DNA of 64,000 nucleotides from Bacteroidales bacterium (GCA_031275085.1 JAISPG010000056.1:1-64000); one strand, 5' to 3'. Shown: positions 1-9,833, counted from the first letter of the stretch. Notes: generated by a model not told the origin, from the letters alone. Numbers and translations: made by a program.

Positions 1-576
1 GCTTTAGCTGTTTTACAAATAGAATTCGGGGTCCTGTCAATTTCTGCTTATCATTGTGCACTTCAGGATGCCATCGAGGCAGTTGACAGCGGCGAAAAGG
101 CACTGAACTGGTTTACTGAGGTCAACAACGAATGGGAAGTTATAATAGGAGCAAAATCCTACAGGGCAGAAACAGTATCAGGATATAACTGTACCAGTTG
201 CAGGTATTACCCCACCGAACAGTCTGATCCTATAAAAGTTCCTACAACCCCCTATGTAAAGTTCAATGTTGGCTTTACCCAGGATTACAGGACATGCCTG
301 GATTTTGAATGCCAGAATATAGAACCTGCGGTTTCCATAATATACCATCCCGAACTGCTGGAAAACGACGGGGTTGTTACCAGATCTTCGGCAAGCGAGT
401 TACCGTATACTACATGGATTCCAGTAAGAGTATATCCACGCGAATTTGAAGATGTGATCGATAAAGGATCGTCTCATATGCAGATAAGAAATGATGAAGG
501 AATTAAAATACATTTGAATAAGGCATTAAATGGTGATTATGGGCCTTTTTTTAAGACAAAACGTTTTGACGAATAA
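1..576 (+). CDS. C-terminal part of a secreted or lipase-like alpha/beta-hydrolase (5' end outside window)
   Basis: An open frame runs from base 1 to TAA at 574-576 with no start in the window, giving the last 191 residues of a longer protein. The region GSSHMQIRND near the C-terminus resembles the catalytic-histidine segment of lipase-like alpha/beta hydrolases (SH followed by a short charged helix), and the cysteine-rich CTSCRYY stretch suggests an exported protein. The Ser-nucleophile region would lie upstream, so the family call is only inferred. It ends 4 bp before the next start and may be co-transcribed with it. Alternative: any secreted hydrolase of similar topology. Confidence 0.45.
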   Translation, partial: ALAVLQIEFGVLSISAYHCALQDAIEAVDSGEKALNWFTEVNNEWEVIIGAKSYRAETVSGYNCTSCRYYPTEQSDPIKVPTTPYVKFNVGFTQDYRTCLDFECQNIEPAVSIIYHPELLENDGVVTRSSASELPYTTWIPVRVYPREFEDVIDKGSSHMQIRNDEGIKIHLNKALNGDYGPFFKTKRFDE

Positions 577-580
577 AATT

Positions 581-1855
581 ATGAAAATCAGTATTTTTAT
601 AATATTCTTAGTTTTACTTTGCAGTATAACTAATACCGCCTGTGATAAAAAACCTGTTCCACCGGAAGAACCTATTACAACATATAAAACCAAGCTTGAG
701 GTAGTCTGGACACGATATTTTCATTCCGATAAAATAGGAGGTGAATTATTTTTTGATCCTATATTTTGGAATAATTATGTAATAATAGCAAGCAGTAATG
801 GCAGTCATTATACTAAACAGTGGGGTATAAGAGTTCTAAATAAACTTACCGGCGAAGACCATCCAGTATGGGCACATGAACCAGGAGGAATTGTGGATCA
901 GGGAAATTTTATGGAATGTATACATTTAGGCGATAATATATTATTTGCCGGCGACGAGCCGTATTTATATGCAATAGATCTTAATACCGGACAGAGATTA
1001 TGGAAGTGTTCCTATTCTCCGAATTATGGGATTCATAAATTTTCCATGTTGGGAGATATGCCTTTGCAGGTATATTATGCACCCTCAGGAGGTCTGTCTA
1101 CCTCCTGGTGCCGTATAGCAAAATGCGATCCCGAGACAGGAGAAAAAACCGATATTATCGAAACATGGATAGAAGATAATTATGAATTTCTATTAGCCCC
1201 ACCAGCGTGGACAACAAATATTAATGGCGATACTCTATTATTATTCCTTTCCGGCGGCTGGAATTTCCAATTGGTTCAGAGTAAAATTAAAGCATATTGT
1301 TATAATATTACACAAAAAAGAATGGAGTGGAAAAAAAAGGATTTTGTAAATAGGGACGATGCTGGATTTGAAACACCTGTTATTGTTAATGATAGGGTAA
1401 TTTTTAAAGCACTAAGATCTCTACATTGCTTTGATATAACTACAGGAGAATTAATCTGGCAATATATTCCAGTTCCTATGGAAGGACTTACAGATACACC
1501 AATGTTGTATAGGGATGGGAAAATATATGTTCGTTGTGGTACAGGCAAAGTAACCTGCCTGAATGCCCAGACCGGAGCCGTAATATGGAAAACCGGAGAA
1601 GATTATATCCCTGCTCCCGACGGCAGGATGGATATTTACAACGGAAAATTATATATGGCAGCATGGGGCGATAATGTGGAATTTTACCTGTACTGCCTCT
1701 CTGCTGAAAATGGTGATTTTATATGGCAGGATAAAGGTCCTTTTAATAAAATTTCAGGAGGTGTTACTATCGACCAAAATACAGGTTATTTATATTGTAC
1801 CAATAACAGGGAAATCATGTGTATAGACCTTAATAAGTCTCCGAAAGAAGAATAA
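581..1855 (+). CDS. Lipoprotein with PQQ-like (BamB-type) beta-propeller
   Basis: The protein starts MKISIFIIFLVLL and has a hydrophobic signal ending in a lipobox-like NTAC, so it is probably an outer-membrane or periplasmic lipoprotein. The rest shows repeated PQQ-propeller blades with the pattern AxDxxTGxxxW (for example AIDLNTGQRLW, CFDITTGELIW, CLNAQTGAVIW, CLSAENGDFIW). These are non-catalytic scaffolds related to BamB or quinoprotein propellers; no quinoprotein catalytic residues are evident. An in-frame upstream start at 530 would overlap the preceding gene, so the ATG at 581, which begins a proper signal peptide, is chosen. Function beyond a binding scaffold is not known. Confidence 0.8.
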   Translation: MKISIFIIFLVLLCSITNTACDKKPVPPEEPITTYKTKLEVVWTRYFHSDKIGGELFFDPIFWNNYVIIASSNGSHYTKQWGIRVLNKLTGEDHPVWAHEPGGIVDQGNFMECIHLGDNILFAGDEPYLYAIDLNTGQRLWKCSYSPNYGIHKFSMLGDMPLQVYYAPSGGLSTSWCRIAKCDPETGEKTDIIETWIEDNYEFLLAPPAWTTNINGDTLLLFLSGGWNFQLVQSKIKAYCYNITQKRMEWKKKDFVNRDDAGFETPVIVNDRVIFKALRSLHCFDITTGELIWQYIPVPMEGLTDTPMLYRDGKIYVRCGTGKVTCLNAQTGAVIWKTGEDYIPAPDGRMDIYNGKLYMAAWGDNVEFYLYCLSAENGDFIWQDKGPFNKISGGVTIDQNTGYLYCTNNREIMCIDLNKSPKEE

Positions 1856-1940
1856 TATGGTGTGAATTATTGAAGATAGAAGCATTAAAAATAAAGTAAT
1901 TAAAATTAAGAGATATTCTTTATCTGAAGGTTTTATTTAA

Positions 1941-3185
1941 TTAATTCGTAAGATCAATATCTAAGATTTTATCGTAAATACATTCTATTTCATATATTCC
2001 GGATTCTATACCATAATACTCAAGAAGTAATTTTGCCGCTTCAAGGTTATCCTGAGGAGGATATTTACTGTTTAAATCAAAAGAGTTTAAGAATTTTATT
2101 ATAAAAAAAGCATCAAATTTTGAATTCATCCTTTTTTTGAAACTTAATAAATCTTTGGTGTTTTTTTTACATTCTGAAATTAACTCTGTAAGTTTTCCTT
2201 TACCAACATATTGTATAATTTCATCGGGAATAAAATCAAATAAATTATCATTTGTATCAAAATAATTCTCAAAACAATTATAGAATTGTTTGATTACAGA
2301 AAACAGTCTGAAATTATATACCTTGTAATTGTCGTTGTTTATAATATTTTTTACACTTGGTCCTGTCCCGAACGGAACTCTTTCTGAAATACGCGGAGAG
2401 GGAAATACTAATATTTTTTTTATTTCTTCAATTTTTGTCATTGGAGCAACCTTATGCAAAAAATAAAAATCTTCTCCCCCTTGTCTGCGCGACATTCCTC
2501 CTGCTTTTATATAAGATGAGGCTGTAACTGCAAAACAAGAACCTATTGTGTGAAAATAATAGGGGAATCCGGTTAATTTCAGGGATAGCCTGAAATATCG
2601 CAGATATATCTCATATTGTTTACATGCTCTTATTACTTTTTCCTGATATAGATTTTTGTCAAAATCATGTCTGAATTGTAAAGTTGTAGCTTCAACTTTA
2701 CGATCCGACAGAAATGTATTAGTAATAGAAATTAGATAATCATTTTCAACAATACAATCCGCATCAAGGGAAGTTATTATCCCGTTTGGTTTTCCTATCT
2801 GGCTGAAACGCCTTACTGCTTCATCCATACCTGCTTTACGGGCATTTCCTACTCCTGCTGTTTTATTTGGAACTTTTTCGAGATTTTTTACTAATAAATT
2901 AAAGTTATAATAATTTAATTCTTTAAGAGTTACTAATTTTTCAAAAATTTTTCGGTTAGTTTCAATAATACTCAGAGGGGTTGATTCTCCGGAATTAACT
3001 ATTACTATTACTTCCAGTCCGATATTGTTCTTTGTTGTATTTTGTAAGGAATCAAGGGTTTTAAAAATGTGTGGGTCATCAAAACAGGGGATAACTACAA
3101 TAATATCGGTATTTTCATTTACCGGCTCATTAAAAAATTGAGAATAGCTATTATATCGTGAAAAATAATTATCGGAAAACGACAT
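1941..3185 (-). CDS. Family 2 glycosyltransferase
   Basis: A 414-residue protein with a GT-A fold signature: IIVVIPCFDDP near residues 28-38, a nucleotide-sugar/metal DxD-type motif DAD at 141-143 within TSLDADC, and a later GGEDFYF motif carrying the acidic residue expected of the catalytic base. There is no signal peptide or clear membrane helix, so it should be cytosolic, transferring a sugar from an activated donor to a glycan acceptor. The C-terminal ~130 residues are specific and of unknown role. It lies 12 bp downstream of the OmpH-like gene, on the same strand, and is probably co-transcribed with it. Donor and acceptor cannot be told. Confidence 0.8.
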   Translation of the reverse strand: MSFSDNYFSRYNSYSQFFNEPVNENTDIIVVIPCFDDPHIFKTLDSLQNTTKNNIGLEVIVIVNSGESTPLSIIETNRKIFEKLVTLKELNYYNFNLLVKNLEKVPNKTAGVGNARKAGMDEAVRRFSQIGKPNGIITSLDADCIVENDYLISITNTFLSDRKVEATTLQFRHDFDKNLYQEKVIRACKQYEIYLRYFRLSLKLTGFPYYFHTIGSCFAVTASSYIKAGGMSRRQGGEDFYFLHKVAPMTKIEEIKKILVFPSPRISERVPFGTGPSVKNIINNDNYKVYNFRLFSVIKQFYNCFENYFDTNDNLFDFIPDEIIQYVGKGKLTELISECKKNTKDLLSFKKRMNSKFDAFFIIKFLNSFDLNSKYPPQDNLEAAKLLLEYYGIESGIYEIECIYDKILDIDLTN

Positions 3186-3197
3186 AATTATCGGAAA

Positions 3198-3845
3198 TTA
3201 TTTTTCTCCGGTATTTTTTTCATATCGTTCATTCAACTTTAATACTACATCTTCTGTTATATCCATTTCGTTTTCACCATACAAAACCAATGCATTACTG
3301 ATGATCATAGAATAACGTTTGTCTTTATTATAATCTTTCAGAAAATTTGTAAGTGTATCCAACAGTTCATTATTTAAAGCTGCCTGTTTTTCCATTAATT
3401 TTTGTGTAAGGTCGGCTTCCATCTGTTCTAATTGAGATTGTTCCTGAATTAGTTCATTTTGCTGGGACTCCATGCTTGCCTGACTGAGAAAACTTCCCAA
3501 ACGGGCTTTTTCCATAAAACTGTTATATTTTTTCTCAAACTGTCTGTATTTTGATTCAAAACTTGCCCTGGCTTTAGACTGTTCGGTTAAAAGATCTTCA
3601 TTAAGTTTAATAGAATATTTATATTCCATTAACAGTTTTTCTGTGTCGATAAATGCGATATCAGAGTTACCATTCGTTAGTCCCGACACTGTTTCGTCAT
3701 TTAATAATATTTCTGTCCCGTCTTCTGTAATATATACTTCAGGAGATTTTTTAGATGAAAAAGAAACTATTATTAAGACCACACTTACTAATAAAGCTAT
3801 AACACTTAAAACCAAAGAAATTACTGATGTTTTTGAATTATTCAT
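3198..3845 (-). CDS. OmpH/Skp-family protein with N-terminal membrane anchor
   Basis: The 215-residue product has a single strong hydrophobic segment (residues about 8-29) and then the OmpH/Skp signature: AFIDTEKLLMEY start, a long charged coiled-coil region (about 70-170) and a DYNKDKRYSMIIS C-terminal block. Skp-like proteins are periplasmic trimeric chaperones for outer-membrane proteins. Here the N-terminal segment lacks an obvious cleavage site and is followed by about 30 extra residues, so the protein may remain membrane-anchored. A TAnnTTTG promoter lies just upstream. It is the first gene of a two-gene unit with the GT2 gene. Confidence 0.75.
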   Translation of the reverse strand: MNNSKTSVISLVLSVIALLVSVVLIIVSFSSKKSPEVYITEDGTEILLNDETVSGLTNGNSDIAFIDTEKLLMEYKYSIKLNEDLLTEQSKARASFESKYRQFEKKYNSFMEKARLGSFLSQASMESQQNELIQEQSQLEQMEADLTQKLMEKQAALNNELLDTLTNFLKDYNKDKRYSMIISNALVLYGENEMDITEDVVLKLNERYEKNTGEK

Positions 3846-3867
3846 TTTTCAGATATTAAATTTTTGA

Positions 3868-3875
3868 CAAATGTA
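3868..3875 (-). promoter_or_regulatory. Promoter -7 box (TACATTTG) for ompH-like gene
   Basis: On the minus strand the octamer matches the Bacteroidota consensus TAnnTTTG and ends 22 bases before the ATG. The upstream -33 region is T/A rich without a clear TTTG. Confidence 0.45.
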
Positions 3876-3937
3876 AAATTTTATTTTTATTTTTTTATAA
3901 AAATTACTTATCATTACATTTTTTCAGGAGGTTTTGT

Positions 3938-3945
3938 TATTTTTG
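3938..3945 (+). promoter_or_regulatory. Possible promoter -7 box (TATTTTTG) for ABC exporter
   Basis: Matches TAnnTTTG about 80 bases before the ABC ATPase start in the divergent intergenic region. No convincing TTTG at -33, so this is a weak call in T-rich DNA. Confidence 0.3.
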
Positions 3946-4027
3946 CTGACTTTAGTTTTATAAAACTTTCTAAATATAAAAAAGCTTATTCTGCAAATAA
4001 CTTTAAAATACAGATATTAATAAACAT

Positions 4028-4960
4028 ATGGATGTATTAACAGCTAATAATATAGTTAAAAAATTTTCCAGTCATCTGGCTCTTGATGATGTTTCTGTTT
4101 CAGTTCCGCAAGGAAGTGTTTTTGGATTGTTGGGACCCAATGGAGCCGGAAAAACGACTCTTATCCGGATCATTAATCAGATCACGGCTCCGGATTCAGG
4201 TATAGTATATCTCAATGGAGAAAAATTAAGTGAAAAACATATTTCGCAGATAGGCTATCTGCCGGAAGAAAGAGGTCTTTATAAAAAAATGGCGGTAGGC
4301 GAGCAGGCTTTATATCTTTGTCAGCTTAAAGGAATGTCTAAAACCGATGCATTGAAAGGGCTTAAACAATGGTTTCAAAAATTCGAAATAGAATCATGGT
4401 GGGGTAAAAAGGTTGAAGAACTTTCAAAAGGAATGCAACAGAAAGTACAATTTATAATTACTGTTTTACATAAACCGCAGTTATTAATATTTGACGAACC
4501 TTTCAGCGGATTTGATCCTATAAATGCCAATATGCTGAAAAATGAAATATTAGAGCTACGTAATAATGGGGCTACAATAATTTTTTCAACCCATAATATG
4601 TCGTCTGTAGAAGAAATTTGTGACCATATTGCTCTTATTAACAAATCAAAGAAAATCCTTGACGGAAGTGTGAATGTTATTAGAAAGGAATATGCTTCCG
4701 ATATCTATGAAATAAGTTATGATGGTTTTTTCAATACATTGGAGCCAACTTTGATGTCAGATTATAAAATACTGGAAGTAACAAACCATCAACAAGGAGG
4801 AACTATAAAACTGGAAATGCTTAATAAAGAAATTTCCAGTAATGAATTACTAAATAAAATGATGCAGTTTGGAACAATAAATAGTTTTCAGAAACATCTG
4901 CCAAGTATGAATGATATTTTTATTAAAGTTATTGGCGATACAAATTCCGTAACCGAGTAA
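4028..4960 (+). CDS. ABC exporter ATP-binding subunit (NatA-like, ABC-2 class)
   Basis: 310 residues with all ATPase motifs: Walker A GPNGAGKT at 36-43, ABC signature LSKGMQQ at 132-138, Walker B LLIFDEP at 152-158 and the switch histidine in FSTHNMSS. The DUF4162-like C-terminal extension after residue ~220 is typical of the NatA/CcmA group that pairs with ABC-2 permeases. It sits 10 bp upstream of such a permease, so the two form a cytoplasmic-membrane exporter; substrate (Na+, drug, lipid or peptide) is not shown by sequence. Confidence 0.9.
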   Translation: MDVLTANNIVKKFSSHLALDDVSVSVPQGSVFGLLGPNGAGKTTLIRIINQITAPDSGIVYLNGEKLSEKHISQIGYLPEERGLYKKMAVGEQALYLCQLKGMSKTDALKGLKQWFQKFEIESWWGKKVEELSKGMQQKVQFIITVLHKPQLLIFDEPFSGFDPINANMLKNEILELRNNGATIIFSTHNMSSVEEICDHIALINKSKKILDGSVNVIRKEYASDIYEISYDGFFNTLEPTLMSDYKILEVTNHQQGGTIKLEMLNKEISSNELLNKMMQFGTINSFQKHLPSMNDIFIKVIGDTNSVTE

Positions 4961-4970
4961 TACATAAATT

Positions 4971-6353
4971 ATGAGTAAAATAGGATTAATAATTAAAAGA
5001 GAATATATAACCAGGGTAAAGAAAAAATCTTTTATCATTATGACCATACTTGGCCCTTTGTTATTTGCAGGAGTCGTAGTGGCAATGATCCTTATGATGA
5101 AAATGGACGACGACGAATTTAAAAAGATTGCTGTAATTGACGAAACAGGACTTTTTAATGATAATGTATTGCTAAATACAGAGTACATTGAATTTGACTT
5201 TGTTTCTACTGAGTATTTTGATCCGGTCGCGGTAAAATATGACTTGACCAGAGCTAAAAAAGAGTTTAATGGTTCTGATTATTATGCACTGTTATACATC
5301 CCGCATACGGCAGCAAATACAGTAAAAGGACAGGTTCAATTAATATCCCATAAACAGACAAATTTAGGTCTTAAAATGTATATAACGAATTCTATAGAAA
5401 AAAGACTTAAAGACGTTAAACTTGATCTTAAGGCACAAGACCTTGGGATTTCGGATAAAGATGTACAGGATATTCTTGTTGCGGTGAATACAAACATTAA
5501 TGTTGTTACTACGGTTATTGACGGAGAGGAAGAGCGTGAAACTTCTACCCAGATTACAATGATAATAGGTTATGTGTGTGGTTTACTGATATATATGTTT
5601 GTTTTTATGTACGGTAATTTAGTAATGCAGGGAGTTATAGAAGAGAAATCGAACCGTATAATTGAAGTTATTGTTTCATCTGTTAAACCTTTTCAGTTGA
5701 TGATGGGCAAGATATTAGGAATAGCTTTGGTTGGAATAACACAATTCATGTTATGGGTTATTTTGACCTTTGCTTTCATTACAATTGCCCAGACAGCTTT
5801 ATTAGATGAAACGGATGTAGCTAAGCTTACTCAAACAATGGACGTTAGCGGGCAACTTGATGTTGATTCTCAATTGTCTGATGACAATGCGGTAAAATTT
5901 GAAGAGATATTCAGGTCACTTTCTTCAATAAATATTCCATTGATCTTGGGATTGTTCCTGTTTTATTTTATTGGGGGATATTTGCTTTATGCTGCTTTAT
6001 TTGCAGCCATTGGATCTGCAGTTGATAATGAAGCTGATACCCAGCAATTTATGTTACCGATTTCAGCTCCGTTAATGTTAGGACTTATCGTAATGTTTTA
6101 TGCCATAAACAATCCTTCGGGAAGTTTGGCTTATTGGTTTTCTATAATTCCGTTTACATCTCCGATTGTAATGTTGGTGAGAATTCCTTTCGGAGTTCCG
6201 GTTGTCGAAGTTATTACTTCTGTAGTTCTGCTTATTTTAACTTTTATCCTGATGACATGGGTTGCTGCAAAGATTTATCGCGTAGGAATACTTATGTATG
6301 GTAAAAAAGTTACATATAAAGAACTGTGGAAATGGTTCAGATATAAAAATTAA
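4971..6353 (+). CDS. ABC-2 type permease (NatB-like)
   Basis: 460 residues. One helix near residues 20-45, a long extracytoplasmic domain (about 46-195), then a cluster of five or six helices in the C-terminal half. The segment QGVIEEKSNRIIEVIVSSVKP between the first core helices is the characteristic coupling motif of the NatB family. Together with the upstream ATPase it forms a two-gene exporter. A downstream gene begins 72 bp later and may be read through from the same promoter. Confidence 0.88.
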   Translation: MSKIGLIIKREYITRVKKKSFIIMTILGPLLFAGVVVAMILMMKMDDDEFKKIAVIDETGLFNDNVLLNTEYIEFDFVSTEYFDPVAVKYDLTRAKKEFNGSDYYALLYIPHTAANTVKGQVQLISHKQTNLGLKMYITNSIEKRLKDVKLDLKAQDLGISDKDVQDILVAVNTNINVVTTVIDGEEERETSTQITMIIGYVCGLLIYMFVFMYGNLVMQGVIEEKSNRIIEVIVSSVKPFQLMMGKILGIALVGITQFMLWVILTFAFITIAQTALLDETDVAKLTQTMDVSGQLDVDSQLSDDNAVKFEEIFRSLSSINIPLILGLFLFYFIGGYLLYAALFAAIGSAVDNEADTQQFMLPISAPLMLGLIVMFYAINNPSGSLAYWFSIIPFTSPIVMLVRIPFGVPVVEVITSVVLLILTFILMTWVAAKIYRVGILMYGKKVTYKELWKWFRYKN

Positions 6354-6424
6354 AAGTTGCAAATCATAGATTTTTTACTTTGATATTTGACTACTTTTAA
6401 TTTATCTTTTCAACTAATTTTACT

Positions 6425-7363
6425 GTGCGGATAGCATCTATAGACATAGGAACAAATACGTGTAATCTTTCAATTGCCGAATATATTTCCGGTGAGGAAT
6501 TAAAATTTATTTATAAGGAAAAAGAAGTTATTGCTCTTATTAATTCTGAATTTCAGGACGATAAAATATCACAAAACTCTATAAATAACCTTATTAATGT
6601 ATTAAAAAAATATAAACGTATAACCGAAGAATTCGGGGTTGAAAAAATTATTGCTACAGCAACAAGCGGAATAAGAAGTTCAGAGAATAAATACCACATA
6701 ATTGAAAAAATAAATGAGATAGTAAAAGTTGAAGTAACCATAATTGACGGATATTCCGAAGCTAATTATGTGTATGAAGGAGTGAAAAACGCTGTTACTT
6801 TTGGCATTGATTATGTACTGATAATTGATATAGGAGGCGGAAGTATTGAATTTGTCATTTGTAATATGTATGGTATAAATACTGTTTATAGCTTCAATAT
6901 TGGCGCTGCACGTCTTTTGCACCATAATAAATTTTCGGATCCTTTAAATTTCGGAGACATTAATAATTTGGAGGTTACACTTAAAGAAACATTAAAAGAT
7001 TTATTGAAATTATGTAAAGAATTAAAAGTTAATACTTTAATTGGATCTTCCGGTTCTTTTGAAACTTTTGTTAATCTTATAAATAAAGAAAAAAAACAAC
7101 AAACAGAGAAAAATACTAAAAGATACAACATTATAGATATTGAAAAATTTGATATAATCTGTAAAAAACTTATAACATATAATTATGATCAACGGTATAA
7201 TATGCCGGGAATAGATGTTGTCAGGATAAAACTGATTCCTCTTGCTGCATTTATAACACATTTCCTCATTAGTAATTTAAAAATAAACAATTTAATCCAA
7301 TCGCGGTATTCTATAAAAGAAGGTTTGATTTTTGATTATATTAGCAAAAACTTTAAAAATTAA
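6425..7363 (+). CDS. Ppx/GppA-family exopolyphosphatase
   Basis: 312 residues with ASKHA-fold motifs: phosphate-1 loop SIDIGTNTC at the N-terminus and phosphate-2 loop IDIGGGSIE around residue 140. Such enzymes release phosphate from polyphosphate or convert pppGpp to ppGpp. The length matches the short, two-domain Bacteroidota form lacking the C-terminal HD domain of E. coli Ppx. The start is GTG at 6425; no ATG gives the complete N-terminal phosphate loop. It is followed after 5 bp by the EEP-family gene, so an operon is likely. Confidence 0.85.
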   Translation: MRIASIDIGTNTCNLSIAEYISGEELKFIYKEKEVIALINSEFQDDKISQNSINNLINVLKKYKRITEEFGVEKIIATATSGIRSSENKYHIIEKINEIVKVEVTIIDGYSEANYVYEGVKNAVTFGIDYVLIIDIGGGSIEFVICNMYGINTVYSFNIGAARLLHHNKFSDPLNFGDINNLEVTLKETLKDLLKLCKELKVNTLIGSSGSFETFVNLINKEKKQQTEKNTKRYNIIDIEKFDIICKKLITYNYDQRYNMPGIDVVRIKLIPLAAFITHFLISNLKINNLIQSRYSIKEGLIFDYISKNFKN

Positions 7364-7368
7364 AGATA

Positions 7369-8397
7369 ATGAAGAAATTTACAATTATTATTTTCTTATT
7401 TTTTATAATAAGTTTATTAAAAGCACAAAATGAAAAACAATATAATGTTGGTTGCATAGCTTTTTATAATATTGAAAACTTGTTTGATACTTTACCGGGA
7501 GATAATGATAAAGAATTTACCCCGGAAGGACCTAAGAACTGGAATACTAAAAAGTATTATGAAAAACTCGGTAATATTGCTTTTGTCATAAATCAGCTGG
7601 GTTCAGATGTTACGGGTTCGGCTCCGGCTGTTGTAGGATTAAGCGAAATCGAAAACATCTCTGTACTTGAAGATCTGGTGAAGACAGACCCGATAGCACA
7701 ATATGATTATCAGATAGTGCATTTTGACGGACCTGATCATCGTGGAGTAGATTGTGCACTTTTGTACCGTTCCGAGTTTTTTAAAGTTAAACATACCAGC
7801 ATGTACAAAGTCGTCATGAACGATATGCCTGATTTTACAACACGCGATCAATTAGTGGTTACAGGTGATTATGATGAGGAAGAAATAACATTTATTGTTC
7901 TGCACTGGCCTTCAAGAAGTGGAGGAGAAAAGGCAAGCAGACCTAAAAGAGTTGCTGCGGCTGATTTGACACGCCACATTGTAGATTCTATACTGAATGT
8001 AAGTAATCAGGCAAAAATAGTGATTATGGGGGATCTTAATGATGATCCGGTTGATCAGAGTGTAAAAAAACATCTTAAAACTGCCGGTGATAAAAATAAA
8101 GCAAAAGCTCCTTTATTATATAATCCAATGGAAGAGTTATTCAAAAAAGGAGTAGGATCATTAGCCTATGATGATAAGTGGAATCTTTTTGACCAGATAA
8201 TTATTTCTCCTGCATTTCTTGAAAAAGACAGAGCTTCATACAGGTTCTATCAGGTACATGTGTTTAATAAATCATTTTTGCTGCAAAAGGAGGGCCGTTA
8301 TAAAGGTTATCCTCTTAGAACTTATGTAGGAAATACATATATGGGTGGTTACAGCGATCATTTTCCGGTGTATATATTTATCATAAAAGAGTTGTAA
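7369..8397 (+). CDS. Secreted endonuclease/exonuclease/phosphatase family protein
   Basis: 342 residues starting with a signal peptide (MKKFTIIIFLFFIISLLKAQ). The EEP fold is indicated by the N-terminal FYNIENLFDT motif, catalytic-type LSEIEN, GDLNDDP and the terminal GYSDHFPV. Members cleave phosphodiester or phosphomonoester bonds with a divalent metal, acting on nucleic acids, phosphoinositides or sphingomyelin-like lipids; export suggests nutrient scavenging. It lies directly after the ppx-like gene. Substrate is not determined. Confidence 0.85.
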   Translation: MKKFTIIIFLFFIISLLKAQNEKQYNVGCIAFYNIENLFDTLPGDNDKEFTPEGPKNWNTKKYYEKLGNIAFVINQLGSDVTGSAPAVVGLSEIENISVLEDLVKTDPIAQYDYQIVHFDGPDHRGVDCALLYRSEFFKVKHTSMYKVVMNDMPDFTTRDQLVVTGDYDEEEITFIVLHWPSRSGGEKASRPKRVAAADLTRHIVDSILNVSNQAKIVIMGDLNDDPVDQSVKKHLKTAGDKNKAKAPLLYNPMEELFKKGVGSLAYDDKWNLFDQIIISPAFLEKDRASYRFYQVHVFNKSFLLQKEGRYKGYPLRTYVGNTYMGGYSDHFPVYIFIIKEL

Positions 8398-8413
8398 TTT
8401 AAATCCTGTAAGA

Positions 8414-9124
8414 GTGAAAAAATATCTGGTATTAATATTTTTATTTTCATCTTTATTTATAAAAGCACAAGTCCCTTCAATTGAGGCTATTGATGCTGAA
8501 AAATATCGTTCGGCGACAAAGTGGTCATGTGCGGATAAACATTTTGCATACTACTTTTTATCTTTTTCAATGCCTTTACCCTTAGATTCAAAAATTGAAA
8601 ATTATACAAGGTCAGGTGATCTGAGAATAGGGTATACATATAGATATAAAGTTGTAAAAGCATTTGATATCGGGTTAGAACTGGCTTATTCAAACAGAAA
8701 TTCAGCGATAAAAAAAGAATATTATAATATATTTGATCCCACGGATTATTATAATCCGGGCAGGATAAGAACTTTTCACAATTCTGTTCAGGGTGGGCTG
8801 TATCTTCGGTTTAATCTGGGTGGCGTTTCTTACAGAAAGCTTGGTACATACCTGGATATAGGAGGATTTTATGATTATGCATTTAGCTATGGAATATTAT
8901 ATAAAACTAAAAATTCCGACATTAAACAAAAAATAAGATTTAAACGTCCTGATTATCTTTCTCCTGAAAATTATGGAACATATATAAGGGTCGGATGGAA
9001 TTATATTTCTTTAATTCTTTCTTATCATTTTGGAGATTGGATCACTGATTTTTCACAAGAAAATATGAACTTTAAACGTTCTCCTGTAACATTAGGGATA
9101 CAATTTAATTTATATGCACGATGA
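8414..9124 (+). CDS. Predicted outer-membrane-associated protein, unknown function
   Basis: 236 residues from a GTG start, with a signal peptide ending in KAQ. The mature part has alternating Tyr/Arg/Gly strands such as LRIGYTYRYKV, GGLYLRFNLGG and VRVGWNYISLILSYHFG, and ends in an aromatic-rich strand, all compatible with a small beta-barrel. No named family is recognised. The stop codon overlaps the start of the DUF4159 gene (ATGA), which indicates translational coupling. Confidence 0.6.
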   Translation: MKKYLVLIFLFSSLFIKAQVPSIEAIDAEKYRSATKWSCADKHFAYYFLSFSMPLPLDSKIENYTRSGDLRIGYTYRYKVVKAFDIGLELAYSNRNSAIKKEYYNIFDPTDYYNPGRIRTFHNSVQGGLYLRFNLGGVSYRKLGTYLDIGGFYDYAFSYGILYKTKNSDIKQKIRFKRPDYLSPENYGTYIRVGWNYISLILSYHFGDWITDFSQENMNFKRSPVTLGIQFNLYAR

Positions 9125-9798
9125 AAAATATAATATATTCTTTTATAAAAATATTATTGATTAATACACTTACACTTATTTCCTTTAATTTAGTGTCACA
9201 GGCAGAGACTTATAAGATTGCACTATTAAAATATAATGGAGGAGGCGACTGGTATGCAAATCCAACATCTTTGCCTAATTTAATAAAATTCTGTAATGAA
9301 AATCTTGGTACAAATATATATAAAGAACCTGTTACGGTAGAGGTTGGGAGTATTGATATATATAATTATCCGTTCATACATATGACAGGACACGGAAATG
9401 TCGTTTTTTCAGATTTTGAAATACAAAATTTACGTAATTATCTGATCTCAGGTGGTTTTTTGCATATTGATGATAACTATGGAATGGACACTTATGTACG
9501 GGATGAATTAAAAAAAGTTTTTCCTGAATTAGAATTGATTGAACTACCGTTTTCTCATCCTATATATCATCAAAAATATGATTTCCCGCAAGGTCTCCCG
9601 AAAATACACGAACATGATAATAATCCTCCGCAAGGTTTCGGATTAATATATCAGGGAAGGCTGGTCGTTTTTTATACATATGAAACAGATCTTGGTGATG
9701 GCTGGGAAGATGAAGTTGTTCATAACAATTCATATGAAACAAGGCTAAAAGCCCTTAAGATGGGAGCAAATATTATCAGTTTTGCGTTTGAGCAATAA
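9121..9798 (+). CDS. DUF4159-domain exported protein
   Basis: 225 residues with a signal peptide. After cleavage comes the DUF4159 signature: KIALLKYNGGGDWYANPTSL, MTGHG, a GGFLHIDDNYG motif and LPFSHPIYH. The fold resembles ThuA/glutamine-amidotransferase-like domains but without clear catalytic residues. In Bacteroidota DUF4159 genes often sit near MoxR/BatA-type gene sets; those are not present here. It overlaps the preceding gene by 4 bp. Confidence 0.8.
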   Translation: MKNIIYSFIKILLINTLTLISFNLVSQAETYKIALLKYNGGGDWYANPTSLPNLIKFCNENLGTNIYKEPVTVEVGSIDIYNYPFIHMTGHGNVVFSDFEIQNLRNYLISGGFLHIDDNYGMDTYVRDELKKVFPELELIELPFSHPIYHQKYDFPQGLPKIHEHDNNPPQGFGLIYQGRLVVFYTYETDLGDGWEDEVVHNNSYETRLKALKMGANIISFAFEQ

Positions 9799-9833
9799 GT
9801 TTTTTGAGTCCGAATAGTAAGATTTCTTATAAT

